A stretch of 64,000 nt of DNA, taken from the NCBI GenBank assembly GCA_946811185.2, contig OX328101.1, positions 32,038,122 to 32,102,121 of the forward strand. The letters are read 5' to 3'. Below are positions 33,901-45,900 of the stretch, piece after piece; the first letter of the stretch is position 1, and each line of letters starts with the position of its first letter. Below the pieces are notes generated by a model, which was not told the origin of the DNA, made no database searches, and saw nothing but the letters and a program-made list of their open reading frames with translations. Source of the stretch: Hippopus hippopus. Lineage: Eukaryota; Mollusca; Bivalvia; Cardiida; Cardiidae. Both the position numbers and the translations under genes were made by a program.

Positions 33901-36900
33901 TGACTCAGTGCACTACACACTTAATGTATCAATAACATTCACATACAGATTGATGCATAATCCAAGAAAACATATATCTTTGTGATTGTAGATTAACCAG
34001 GGCCATTCATTTCCATATATTCCTTGGAGATGGTTGGAAAAACATTTAATGGAGTACTGGTCATACTAGAATCAGGAAACACAGATAATTGATCTTCAAG
34101 CCTCATCAAAACAGATTTTTGAACTGGCAAAAACACACATGTATCAGAAAACAGAGCTGTCTCAGCTTTGGGTAACCAGATTCCCATCCAAATCTGATGG
34201 GGTAACAGTCTCCACACCACTTTAGGAACATTTACACAAACATACTGACTCAGACATTTAATTTTGACAGGTGGGAACAGATAGGACTGAGTGGGATTTT
34301 TCAGGGTTTTGAAATTTCAAACTGGTTTTTAGACTACCAGATGGACAGACAGAGAGTCAAGAAGCAAAGTGCTCTTGGGTTTTGACGGCCGGTACTACTA
34401 TTTTGATATAAACATAGGTTTCTGGGCTACTGCAATTGATGAAATTAAGACACATTTTGAATACCCACTGATTTATATGATAGCTGTCTTCAAACTTTTT
34501 TTTATAAGGTAAAAACAAACCCTTAAATTTTCCTTTTAAAGCACAATTTTCCCTTTAATCCAGTACTGTACTTGTAATCCAGAGTTTTAACAACCCTGAC
34601 AAAGAGGATTTCAGTAACCCAGCATTTTCTCCTTTTGCCTCAATATTTTCTACCTTGCCAGATACAAATTGCATCATTTGAGCCACATTTCAAGTGTCAT
34701 CTGCAAATGCTTTCAATTTGGACAAATCCTCATTTATGATGTCTGGTAAAAAGAGTTAAACATTGTAATTCTGAAAAAATCTTTCTGATGCACTGCAGTT
34801 CTTCACCTAATACAGGATTGGTTTAATAACTAGCCTACACCTAGCACAAGCCATTACACCCTTATTTCAAGTTTATAGCTTGATTGTCTGTCTGGTGACC
34901 AGTATTTTCACCTTTTGCCACAATGTTTTCCATCCTTTTGTAGACATACTATCACATAAGCCATATTTTATTTCTTGTTTGCAAGTGCTTTCGGTTTCCA
35001 AAATTTTGTCATTTGGTAAAGGGTTAAGTAGATTTATATTTTAGCAAGGAAATTTAATTTACTGGTTTGAACCATAATTTTCATTTTCTGTGTATTTTTG
35101 TTAAGATATTTCAAATGGTTATGTGTGTTCCTGATACCCCCTGTCCCTGGTCACAATACTGCAGAAAGTATCAGAAGCTAGCATTCCCATTTAATCTTAA
35201 TTTGTACTTGCAACTGTAGGCATTTTGGGAGAGAGAAATGATAATGAAAACTATTTCATAGATTTAACACAAAAGTTATGCTTTTGTCTATAGATTTCAA
35301 GTCATTTAACTCATTACCACACAATTCCAAGTTCTCACTTTAAGGAGTTTGGCTGTGGAAAGGAATAAATCCTGTTGAAATGACTATCATCAGTCCAAGG
35401 AAAAAAGAAATTGGCCAAGCTGGGGATTTGAACCAGGGACCTTATATTAAGTTGCACAAACTGGGCTACATAGGCTTGGCAAAGAAATTAAAAAATATTG
35501 TTGGAGTCTGCAATATCATACTTCTGTTCACAATTAGCTACTAAAACATACAGTTTGTAAAATGCATCAAAAATATTATCCGTTAAACTTTTTAAATAGG
35601 TTAAGACATAGGTTTGAGCAAGAAAGACATATGAGAAATTCAAGCTACAATAGTTTAAATTTTAAGAGAATGAACTTAATTGATAAAGAAATGCTTGGGT
35701 AAACCCAGACATTTTTCAATCAGTAATATCCAAAAAAATTTATTGGCCAAAGTAAACTAGTTTATGTTGGCCCTCATATCAGGGAAAACTTATCAAATAC
35801 CATTATATTCTGCCATAAATTCAGTTGGGATTCAGATAACAAAGACATCATGAAGTTTTGCTTGATTGTTCAAGTAATATGCAAAAGTAAGGATCATATC
35901 ACTTGTCTTGGTTTCTACAATTGTGACAAGCCCAGATACATTGTTTATTTCTTAAGAACCTACAGCCCGGATGACTCAGTGCACTACACATTTAATGTAT
36001 CAATAACATTCACATATAGATCAATGCATATTCCAAGAAAACATATATCTTTGTGATTGTACATAAATCAGGGCCGTTCGTTTCGATTTATTCCTTGGAG
36101 AATGTTTGAAAAAACATTTAATGGAGTACTGGTCATACTAGAATCAGGAAACACAGATAGTTGATCTTCAAGCCTCATCAAAACAGATTTTTGAACTGGC
36201 AAAAACACACATGTATCAGAAAACAGAGCTGTCTCAGCTTTGGGTAACCAGATTCCCATCCAAATCTGATGGGGTAACAGTCTCCACACCACTTTAGGAA
36301 CATTTACACAAGCATAATGACTCAGACAATTAATTTTGACAGGTGGGAACAGATTGGACTGAGTGGGATTTTTCAGGGTTTTGAAATTCCAAACTGGTTT
36401 TAGACTACCAGATGGACAGACAGAGAGTCAAGAAGCAAAGTGCTCTTGGGTTTTGACGGCCGGTACTACTATTTTGATATAAACATAGGTTTCTGGGCTA
36501 CTGCAATTGATGAAATTAAGACACATTTTGAATACCCACTGATTTATATGATAGCTATCTTCAAACTTTTTTTAAAAGGTAAAAACAAACCCTCAAATTT
36601 TCCTTTTAAAGCACAATTTTCTCTTTAATCCAGTACTATACTTGTAATCCAGAGTCTTAACAACCCTGACAGAGAGGATTTCAGTAACCCAGCATTTTCT
36701 CCGTTTCCCTCAATATTTTCTACCTTACCAGATACAAATTGTATCATTTGAGCCACATTTCAAGTGTCATCTGCAAATGCTTTCAATTTGAACAAATCCT
36801 CATTTATGATGTCTGGTAAAAAGAGTTAAACATTGTAATTCTGAAAAAAATTTTCTGATGCACTGCAGTTCTTCACCTAATACAGGATTGGTTTAATAAC

Positions 36901-39900
36901 TAGCCTACACCTAGCACAAGCCATTACACCCTTATTTCAAGTTTATAGCTTGATTGTCTGTCTGGTGACCAGTATTTTCACCTTTTGCCACAATGTTTTC
37001 CATCCTTTTGTAGACATACCATCACATAACCCATATTTTATTTCTTGTTTGCAAGTGCTTTCATTTTCCAAAATTTTGTCATTTGGTAAAGGGTTAAGTA
37101 GATTTATATTTTAGCAAGGAAATTTAATTTACTGGTTTGAACCATAATTTTCATTTTCTGTATATATAAATTCTTTTTTCAGTTTATATGCATAACTTAG
37201 CTACTTTTATGTAGTACTAAAATTTTTCTATTTTCGTTAGGATATTTCAAATGGTTATGTGTGTTTCTGATACCCCCTGTCCCTGGTCACAATACTGCAG
37301 AAAGTATCAGAAGCTAGCATTGCCATTTAATCTTAATTTGTACTTGTAACTGTAGGCATTTTGGGAGAGAGAAATGATAACGAAAACTGTTTCATAGATT
37401 TAACACAAAAGTTATGCTTTTGTCTATAGATTTCAAGTCATTTAACTCATTACCACACAATTCCATGTTCTCACTTTAAGGAGTTTGGCTGTGGAAAGGA
37501 ATGAATCCTGTTGAAATGACTATCATCAGTCCTAGGAAAAAAGACATTGGCCAAGCTGGGGATTTGAACCAGGGACCTGTTCTCAAGTTGCACAAACTGG
37601 GCTACATAGGCTTGGCAAAGAAATTAAGAAAAATTCTGTGCAATATCATACTTTTGTTCACTGTTAGCTACAAAAACATAAGTTTGTAAAATACATCCAA
37701 AACATTACCCTTACCACAACTCAACTTTTAAAACCCTGAGAAAATAAACTTTTGGAAACACAGGGGGGAAAAGAAAGAAAATGTTTTTAATCCTTTTCAC
37801 AACAAATTTCAACTTTTGAGTTGCATTTATTTTGTGGTCACATGCTTTCAATTTAGACCAGTCCAAATTCTGTTGTTTGGTGAAGAGGTAAGGGTATTAC
37901 CTTAGATCAAAACTTTAACACATAAACTATTCACCCCAACCCCCCATCCTGTTAAAACAGAGGTTTTCCTGGTATTTTTTTTATTTCTAATTTAAGATAC
38001 CATGGCTTTGAAGTGGCACTGCATAGACAGCATGACAAACACTTTATACATAAGGGAAGTCTACAAGATGATACTGTATCAACATGGTAAGTTGAACACT
38101 TAACCTATAAGATTGCAACATGTCAACAGCACTAGCTTCACTTATGCTAGGTTCCCACTATCACGATTCACGCCATGTATGAAATCGTGGTCTTAATCGT
38201 GAACAAGTCATGATGATCCTATCAGGTCTTATCAGAACTTGATGTTACTCGTGGCAATCATGTTAATCATATGAATTTTTTTGGCAGTCAAAAAATTTTC
38301 TACGATCAACAAGATTGGTTTTCAAATCGAACAGACTCCTTTCAACATCAAACATTCAGGCTCTATTTGTAGCAGCTTTCCAACACAGACAATTCTGGAA
38401 ACATATTCAGAAGCCTTCCAGAAAGCCTGCAAGCCTTGATCGGTCGGGCCTAAAACAGAGGTCAAAAATAGAGAATTCCAGATAACTGAGTTAGTACCAC
38501 ACTTTCCCCCTCCAAAATGAAAAAAAAAATTGTTTAATTTATCCTAAAGATATGCAGCAAAAATGCTTGAATAAACATTTTTTCTATAAGAAATGGAACA
38601 ATTCTATGGTTTGCAGGAAAGAGTAGTTCTCATTTTGAAAACATGAATTTAATCTAAATCTTAAGTGAAAATTGTGGTATTGTATATATCCTTAGCTCAA
38701 CGAAACAACATGTTTATGCCTATCTGATATTTCTATCGTCAAGGCAACTTCAATCTTTTTGTAGTATGTGTCTAGGAGGCTAGAAAAGTAACCGAATTGT
38801 TGGCTTCTTTCTGAGCTTCTTTGTGAGCTATAGTCGACCAAAACTGTCTGAGTACCACTCTCCTGACCCTTGCAGGTTGTGGTTGTTTCTGGTCAGGTAG
38901 CTGCTTGTCTTCTTCCTCTCTGGCAATGATGTCTGCCTACTGTAAATATCACATTATCTCTCTCCTCAACAATCAGTATTCAAGAAAAACAATGAGGTCT
39001 ATGGACAGTCGTGACCCATATATGCTTATCAGGGTCCAATCACAGCTCTCCCTTGGGATCTGATTGTGAAACATGTCGCGACAACAATCATATATTAGCA
39101 AAACAGACTGCATCGGTTCGCAATGAACGTATCCGGACTTATCCACACGTATCTGCATGTATTATGTCGTCATAACTCGTGACTCCCGCTCATAATAATC
39201 GTATCGGATCCAGATTCATTCACAGACTTGAATGGGATAGTCTTACCATATCGGAATGGATCATATACAAACGTAAGAGCAGATCACACTTGGTCGTGTA
39301 AACTGAAATTGACAAATCGCAATTATATAGCATCCGAGCGCAACTCATCGTTTCCTCACTTATCCACTCGTATCATCTCGTATCCAAACCAAAAAATTCC
39401 TCAAAGTTACACGATTAGCTGCGGACTGCGAATCGTGGCTCTCTTAACTAATCTCGCGACATTGGGAACCTAGCATTACAGACAGGTAGAGCACACACAG
39501 ATCCAGAGGTGAGGAGTGGGGGTCCAGACCCCACCAGATTTGTCCGAATGGACAACTCTGGGACCAGGTTTATATTGCATGTGGTTGCTGTTAAATACGA
39601 TCCTGACTACATGTGGCATATGATGTGGTCTGAAATTAAAAGCAGCATTTAGTTTTACCCTTAAGGAGAATAAGGAGCCCTTGATGAAAATATGAGAAAT
39701 TGGGTGTAAGTAAATAAAATGCCTTTACATCATTAAGTATATTATTTAATATCATAACTCCGAAGAATCGATGCTCATAGGACTCGTAGCAAACTGTCTA
39801 CTTTACATGTAATAAACAATACACACATGTAACATAATCTCACACAGGTCAAAGCTGCCATCAGATGATAACTTCAGCTTGGCTCAAATGATGAGATTCT

Positions 39901-42900
39901 TTTTTGAAAGGATAGAAATCACTTTTAGAGAAGTACAAAATGCTGGTTACCAGCATTTAGTCTTCTCTCCTCAGTGTTTTCAAAAGCCTTTCTGTCAGGG
40001 TTGTTAAAACTGGGATAGGGTCAAAACGGCCCACTTCCAAAAAGGCCTGGTCCAAAACAGCCCGCTTTACCGAAACGGTCCAATGTTATAGGTACCAAAA
40101 CGGCCTACTTTTGAACTATGAATTACTGTTTTATTTCCACCAATTTTGACAGAGTGAATTTTATAAGTTTCTTTACTCTTATCTATTTTCAAATAATGGA
40201 TTTTATCTATGGAGCTTCGGCCTCGATTCTCCATACTTGTGTGGGTTGTTCTCTGCATTCCTATCCGATGTTATAATGTGAGTTCATTTGTCTTCCCTGC
40301 CCCCCGCATTTTTTTCTCATGATCAACTGGAATTCTTCTAAAAAATGTATACGTTGTGATTTGCTTTCCTACACCCTTTTTACCTCAGTTATGCACAAAT
40401 TACTTATCTTGAAAACGACAGCTCCAAACTTTCTAGAAAGGATACATCTCTGTACATGTTACAATAAATTCGTAGATCTAGCAGGAGAAAATCTCGCTTG
40501 ATTCACATGATCAAAATTCAGGTTATAAGTAAATTTTATAAAACTAAGTGAATTTTATAAAAGTAACTGTGTGATCCAAATGACGATTCTTAAATAGGTT
40601 TTAATTAATGACAAAAAAGAGGGCCCTTTTGGTACCGGGCCATTTCGGCACTGGGCCGTTTTAGCACCGGGCCGTTTTGACCCCAATCCTTTAAAACTCA
40701 GGACTCAGGGATGTAAAATTTCACTCACCAGCTTACATTGGCGAGTGATCTTTGACTTCGGGCGAGTACAAGAAATACCAGACTCGCCCAGTGCATTTTC
40801 TGACATATTACATGCACGGAAAGTCCATAAAATTCGGCAAAATTTCAGTTGGAGAATTGCTAATGAAACGGAAGTTTACATCAGTTATTTGAGGTTTCGT
40901 CTAGTTACAAACCATTACATGCATACACACAATACAATGTCAATTTTGCCACACCCAATCTGCATCAAATCTCTACAGCGAACCAATCAGGTATCACGTA
41001 CGAGATTTAGTCGCTGCCCATAATTTCTAAAAGCCATGCTTTGATTCTGCATTATGTGCCATTTGGCATACCTCGGTGATCCGGTGATCAAGTCCGATCA
41101 AGTTAGATATAGGTACGGAATCGGCCGAGTTGTAACGAGTGCATTATATACTGGGTATTTATCAACGACCTCGGTACGACTCGGAGTAAATCCGACTGTC
41201 TACACTTTAGTATTTGTTTCTTTTCTTACGGGAATAGCCGAGGGAATTCCAAACTGGTGCAGTGGTTTTCTAAAAATATTCTGAAAAAGTGGAATGACTT
41301 ATTTTTCATTAACTTGATTGAATGACTACAGATGCATTACGAAGAAGGTTCTGTAAGAAGCTAATTACGTAAACAAATTAGATCAATTTTGCGCTCGAAC
41401 GGCAAGTCATTTGATCAGAAAATTAAACGGTACAGATAACCTACTTTTAGTACTTAGTGGTGTAGGGAACACCATCTGTTTGTTTACATTACCTCTAGAA
41501 AATGAATTCCTCTCTTTGCATGATGCTAATGAACAGGCGGTTCAACAAAAAGCTAAAACCACACATAATAACATTTCTTGACATTTATTTTTTATCAAAA
41601 TTACGTGTAAGTATAATTAATCACATGACTTCCAATTCTATTTGACGAATATTTCACAAAAAAAGGGCGAGTAAAAAACTCTGCAGGGCGAGTAGCCTTT
41701 AAGACCTACTTGCCCGGAGAGCGAGTAGATAAAAAAATAATTTTACATCCCTGGGACTGTGTGGTGAAGAGATACAGAAAATGTGAAGGTCATCTTGTCT
41801 GGAAGGTTGACAGTTTATCCTCAATACTCTGTTGGAGTTCTGAAAGTATGTCTCATATCCAAAGAAATAAACATGTGATAGTTTTGTCGGGTGCACTATA
41901 AGCATGAAAAGAATAGAAACAAATAAGAATTTTGAAGTCCCAACTATTGACTAAAATGTGCAAACCTCCCATTAAAACATCAGTATTCTTAAGTCTTTTT
42001 GTTGTTTTGCTCTCCCCCATTGAAAGGAAAAGGCATAGCTTTGGCATTGTCTGTCCAGTTTCTCTGTTGGAGTGTCTTTAATTTTTTACGGCATGACAAA
42101 ATTTGGGTTTATCCAAATCAAATGGATGTGCAGACAACAAATGAAATTTTGCTGAAACGGTGGGATTTGTCCTGGAAAGTCCAGTTGTGGAAACAGGAGA
42201 AAATGCTGGTTACTAGCATTTTCTCCTTTTCCCCCAATTTTTTTCCAGTTTTACTCTCCAGGGTCATTAAAACTTGGGATTGTGTGATAAAGGGTTAAAC
42301 AGCATTTGCAGGCATGTGCTGTCATGCATTACTGGATGTCCGTTAATTGTGGCAAATCATAGGACACTAATTGAATACGCATTTTGTTAGGTACTGTCGT
42401 TTTGTATTACTTTTCTATTTATTCCATTATGTATCAAAAAAAGGAGCCCATAAAAATAACCATCCATTGGTAGTTAGTATAATTGTTGGGTATATGACAA
42501 GATGTAAACACCTGGTTCAATTTCAATAAAAATATTTCAGACTGCAGAGAATGTCTCTCCGTCTTTCAATCTGTCCATCTCATTTTCTATAAACAGACTG
42601 GTGCAAAACACCTGGTCCAATTTTAGAAATATTTCACACATGTTTTAATGTAAATGACCTGATGTTCAGAAATCAAAGAGGTATTTACTCTAAAACAACT
42701 AAAAACAAATCATCAAAGTATGTGCCAGTGGACAGAGATATTTTGGCTTTTGATGGCATATAATTATAAAGTCCATTTCCAGATGTCCGTCTCTCTGTCA
42801 GTCATCCGCCACCTATTCTCTTGTCATTTATATTGTGCCACTAATCTGTTTAAAAAAAAAAGCAAGTTCTTGACATGCAAACCTTCATACCTTTAGCCTG

Positions 42901-45900
42901 TTTCCACAAAAAAGGACTCTGGTGGGGGATTTCATCACAACATAGTAACTTGTTTTTTTTTTTCATGGGCAAGAAATGATCTTAACTGTCAGTGCACTAC
43001 AAAATATTCATTCATTCATTCATTCACTCACTCTCGCTCACTCACTCACTGTCTACATCAGGTTTGGTTATAATTCTATAGTTTTTTCGTTGTCGATCTG
43101 TCTGTCTTTCATATTTATTTTGTTTATCATAAGCAACAGACAATCATTATTTGTTTTTATTTCATGAAATGCCATGTCATGGGAAAACAGGGCTTAATGT
43201 ATAATTTCCTTATGGACCAATATATACCAAAAAAGGTGGAACTTCATATTTATATTGTTTATTACTAATGCTGTTTGTCTGTCTGTCCCTCTCCTTAAAT
43301 CCTTGACAAAAACTGATGAAACTTCAGACATGTGTTCCTTATGCTAGTCGGCCAATGTTTTTTTTTTTTTTTTTTTATTTAATGCTGTGTCATGGGAAAT
43401 GGGGTTTTAATGTATGATTCTATCAAAAGAGTCTTTTTCTGTTGGGGATACCATTTCAATGAAATAACTTGTTTTCTTGTAAATCTCTTTCAGGAAAGAT
43501 ATGAGCTTGCTTTAGGAAACTTAAGCATGGAGACAGACTGGAGGTAGGTCAAAGTTGTCAATCAGTTTCTAGCTGTTTTCTCAATTAATATGTTTTCTAA
43601 ATTCATATTGCTTTGGCTCAATAGAACTTTTATTAATAGAGCTAAGTTGGGTTGTAGTGTATTTTTTGTTTCATCTTTTTGTGCATAAAATGCTTGTCTG
43701 CAATGTGCTTCATTTGGCAGTACTGGTTCAATAGCTGGAACACTGGAATACTGGTCCTGAATGTACAGAGTATCATTATGGTAAAATGAAAAACAAAACT
43801 TTTTTTTGCATTATAGATCTTCTCATAAATCATTAATGGCAATATTTGGATTGTTTTTTCATCTCAAGCATTTATTCTCAAAACACCCATTACCGTAATT
43901 TTTTTTCTTATCAAGTCATAAAAAATTCAAATTACAGTACATAGCATTTCACTTAACAGGTGAGGTTCAGTAAACTGACAGTAGGAACTTCCATTATATA
44001 CGTTATATACATTGTGGCCAGGGACAGGGGTTATATAGCACAAATGGAAGTTTCAACTATCAGTTTGCTGGCAAAACTGTTTTTCGGCGTAGCTGAATGT
44101 GCTTGCTTTTGACCTACCTTTTGGCACTGATGAAAAATGAATAAACAGAAATTTGTGATTGGTAAAAAAATGTATGCATGTTTATTCAGAGGGTCCCTGC
44201 CTATTTGCTGGCAAATTTGCATGATCTATCATTTTTGAAGATATTTCTTGTTAGAACTAATTGCAAACAGGTCAAATCTACAATAAATATCAAGTTAGAA
44301 TTTCTTGAGCCTGTGACATGCATTACATGAAGTTTTAGCCAAAATACATTATATTGTTGTGACAAGTTCAGTCAACTTTTTAACTTACATGAAATTACTG
44401 TTGCTGGCAAACTGATCAGTAAACAACATATATCTGTCAAATATGTATCGAAGCATAAGTTAGCAAGTTTGGTCAACTTAAAAACTTACTTACAATGCAT
44501 TCAGGTTTCTCAAAAACCCGTCTGTCACATATCAATATGTAACCTGTTAGCTTAGATATGTGTAACCTAGCAATAAATCTAATATATTGTTATATGCAAA
44601 ATATTAGATTATATTGCATAATTGTTAAAACTTCCCTTTTTCTCACAAGAAATTAATCATTCTTGGAGATCTGCATTTGTCAAGTCTTTTATGTTTTAAT
44701 ACAGAGGATTTTGATGCAGTTTGGCATTTTATCCCAATTGTTAAGATTTACTGGACATGTGTTTACACCTTTTCAATCTAATCAGTTAGTTTCTTTTATC
44801 AATCAAGTCTGCTTTGTTTGCTCTTAGCACCTTTGATTTTGGAATGTTAAGATCTAATCTTTTGTCACCATATTTGATTAGGTGTGAAGCCATAGCTTGC
44901 CTCTGGTGAAACCCAATGTTAATCACTTTATATCTATTGGTTAATTTCCCTTGTATATTTCATTGGTTACTTAAAATTGTAAAGTTTCATTGGTCTAGTG
45001 ACTATGTTTCTAAGTAATATAAAATATGTAGTTTTTCATGTAGAAACAACTTTGGACTTTTGACACTTCTAGTTATACACTTACACTTAATTGAGAGAGA
45101 ATTTAATATAACAATCTAAACATAACTTTATCAGTGCTTGTCTAAATCTGAAAATGTTTTAAGTACAATAAATTAAATAATATTGAAAGGTGATCCACAA
45201 ATACTATTATAACTTAAATAAAGACATCAATATGGAACTGGACTTGGACTTCAGCGTTGTATCTTAGTAATCAGGGACTTGGATCCCTGACCTTGCAAAC
45301 ACGTTTTCATGTGAATCTTGTGGCCGAGGGCTAAGACTGCCTCTACCTCACTGTTTGAAAGTTGATTCCCCGACGACAGCAGCCGAGTGCCATTGGACCC
45401 TTGGTCACATATGAATCAAAATATTAGGTTAAAAGTTTACTTAAAAAACATCGTACCAACATCAGTCCTATAGAGAGGTGAGGTTCAGTAGACTGACAGT
45501 AGGAACTTCCATTATATACATTGTGGACAGGGACAGGGGTTATATAGCACAAATGGATGTTTCAACTATCAGGTTGCTGGCAATACCTATTTTTCAACTA
45601 TTTGTAAGTAGTTGGGTCACATGCATATCATGGTATCAAAGCATAATTTGACAAGTTTGGTCAGCTTAAAAAGTTACCTACAGTGCATTCAGGTCTCTTG
45701 AAAACCCATCTTTCAAATACCTGGCAATACCTTTTTTCAACTATTTGTAAGCACTCGGGTCAAATGCATATCAAACGTTCCTCCAGGTGAACTTTTAAAA
45801 CTAGCGTTCATTAAATTCAGGTCAAAAGCAGTACCGTCTTCAAATTATTTGGTATGTAAGTTTCTTCAGGTAAATTTATAAAATTATCCTACATTAAATT

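Larger units (their letters stand above)
31398..37701 (+). repeat. Tandem triplication, units of ~2.1 kb
   Basis: Units start near 31398, 33536 and 35606 (cacaggtttgagcaagaaa) and end near 37701. All contain, in order, 'catcatgaagttttgcttg', an inverse open frame at about 31863-32230, 'gttttgacggccggtac', two family-1 MITE remnants and a SINE fragment ending 'ctacataggcttggcaaag'. Units 1 and 3 share a 'ttctttttcagtttatatgc' segment (32970, 37170) missing from unit 2, and are more alike than either is to unit 2. Confidence 0.95.
39845..41774 (+). mobile_element. Family-1 MITE split by two younger insertions
   Basis: MITE body at 39845-40011 (palindrome at about 39938-39963), then element A (40012-40690), a 15-base MITE piece, element B (40706-41753), and the MITE end 'ggactgtgtggtgaagag'. 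Removing A and B with one copy of each target duplication restores 'ttgttaaaactcaggactgtgtgg', which closely matches the family consensus end. Confidence 0.8.
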
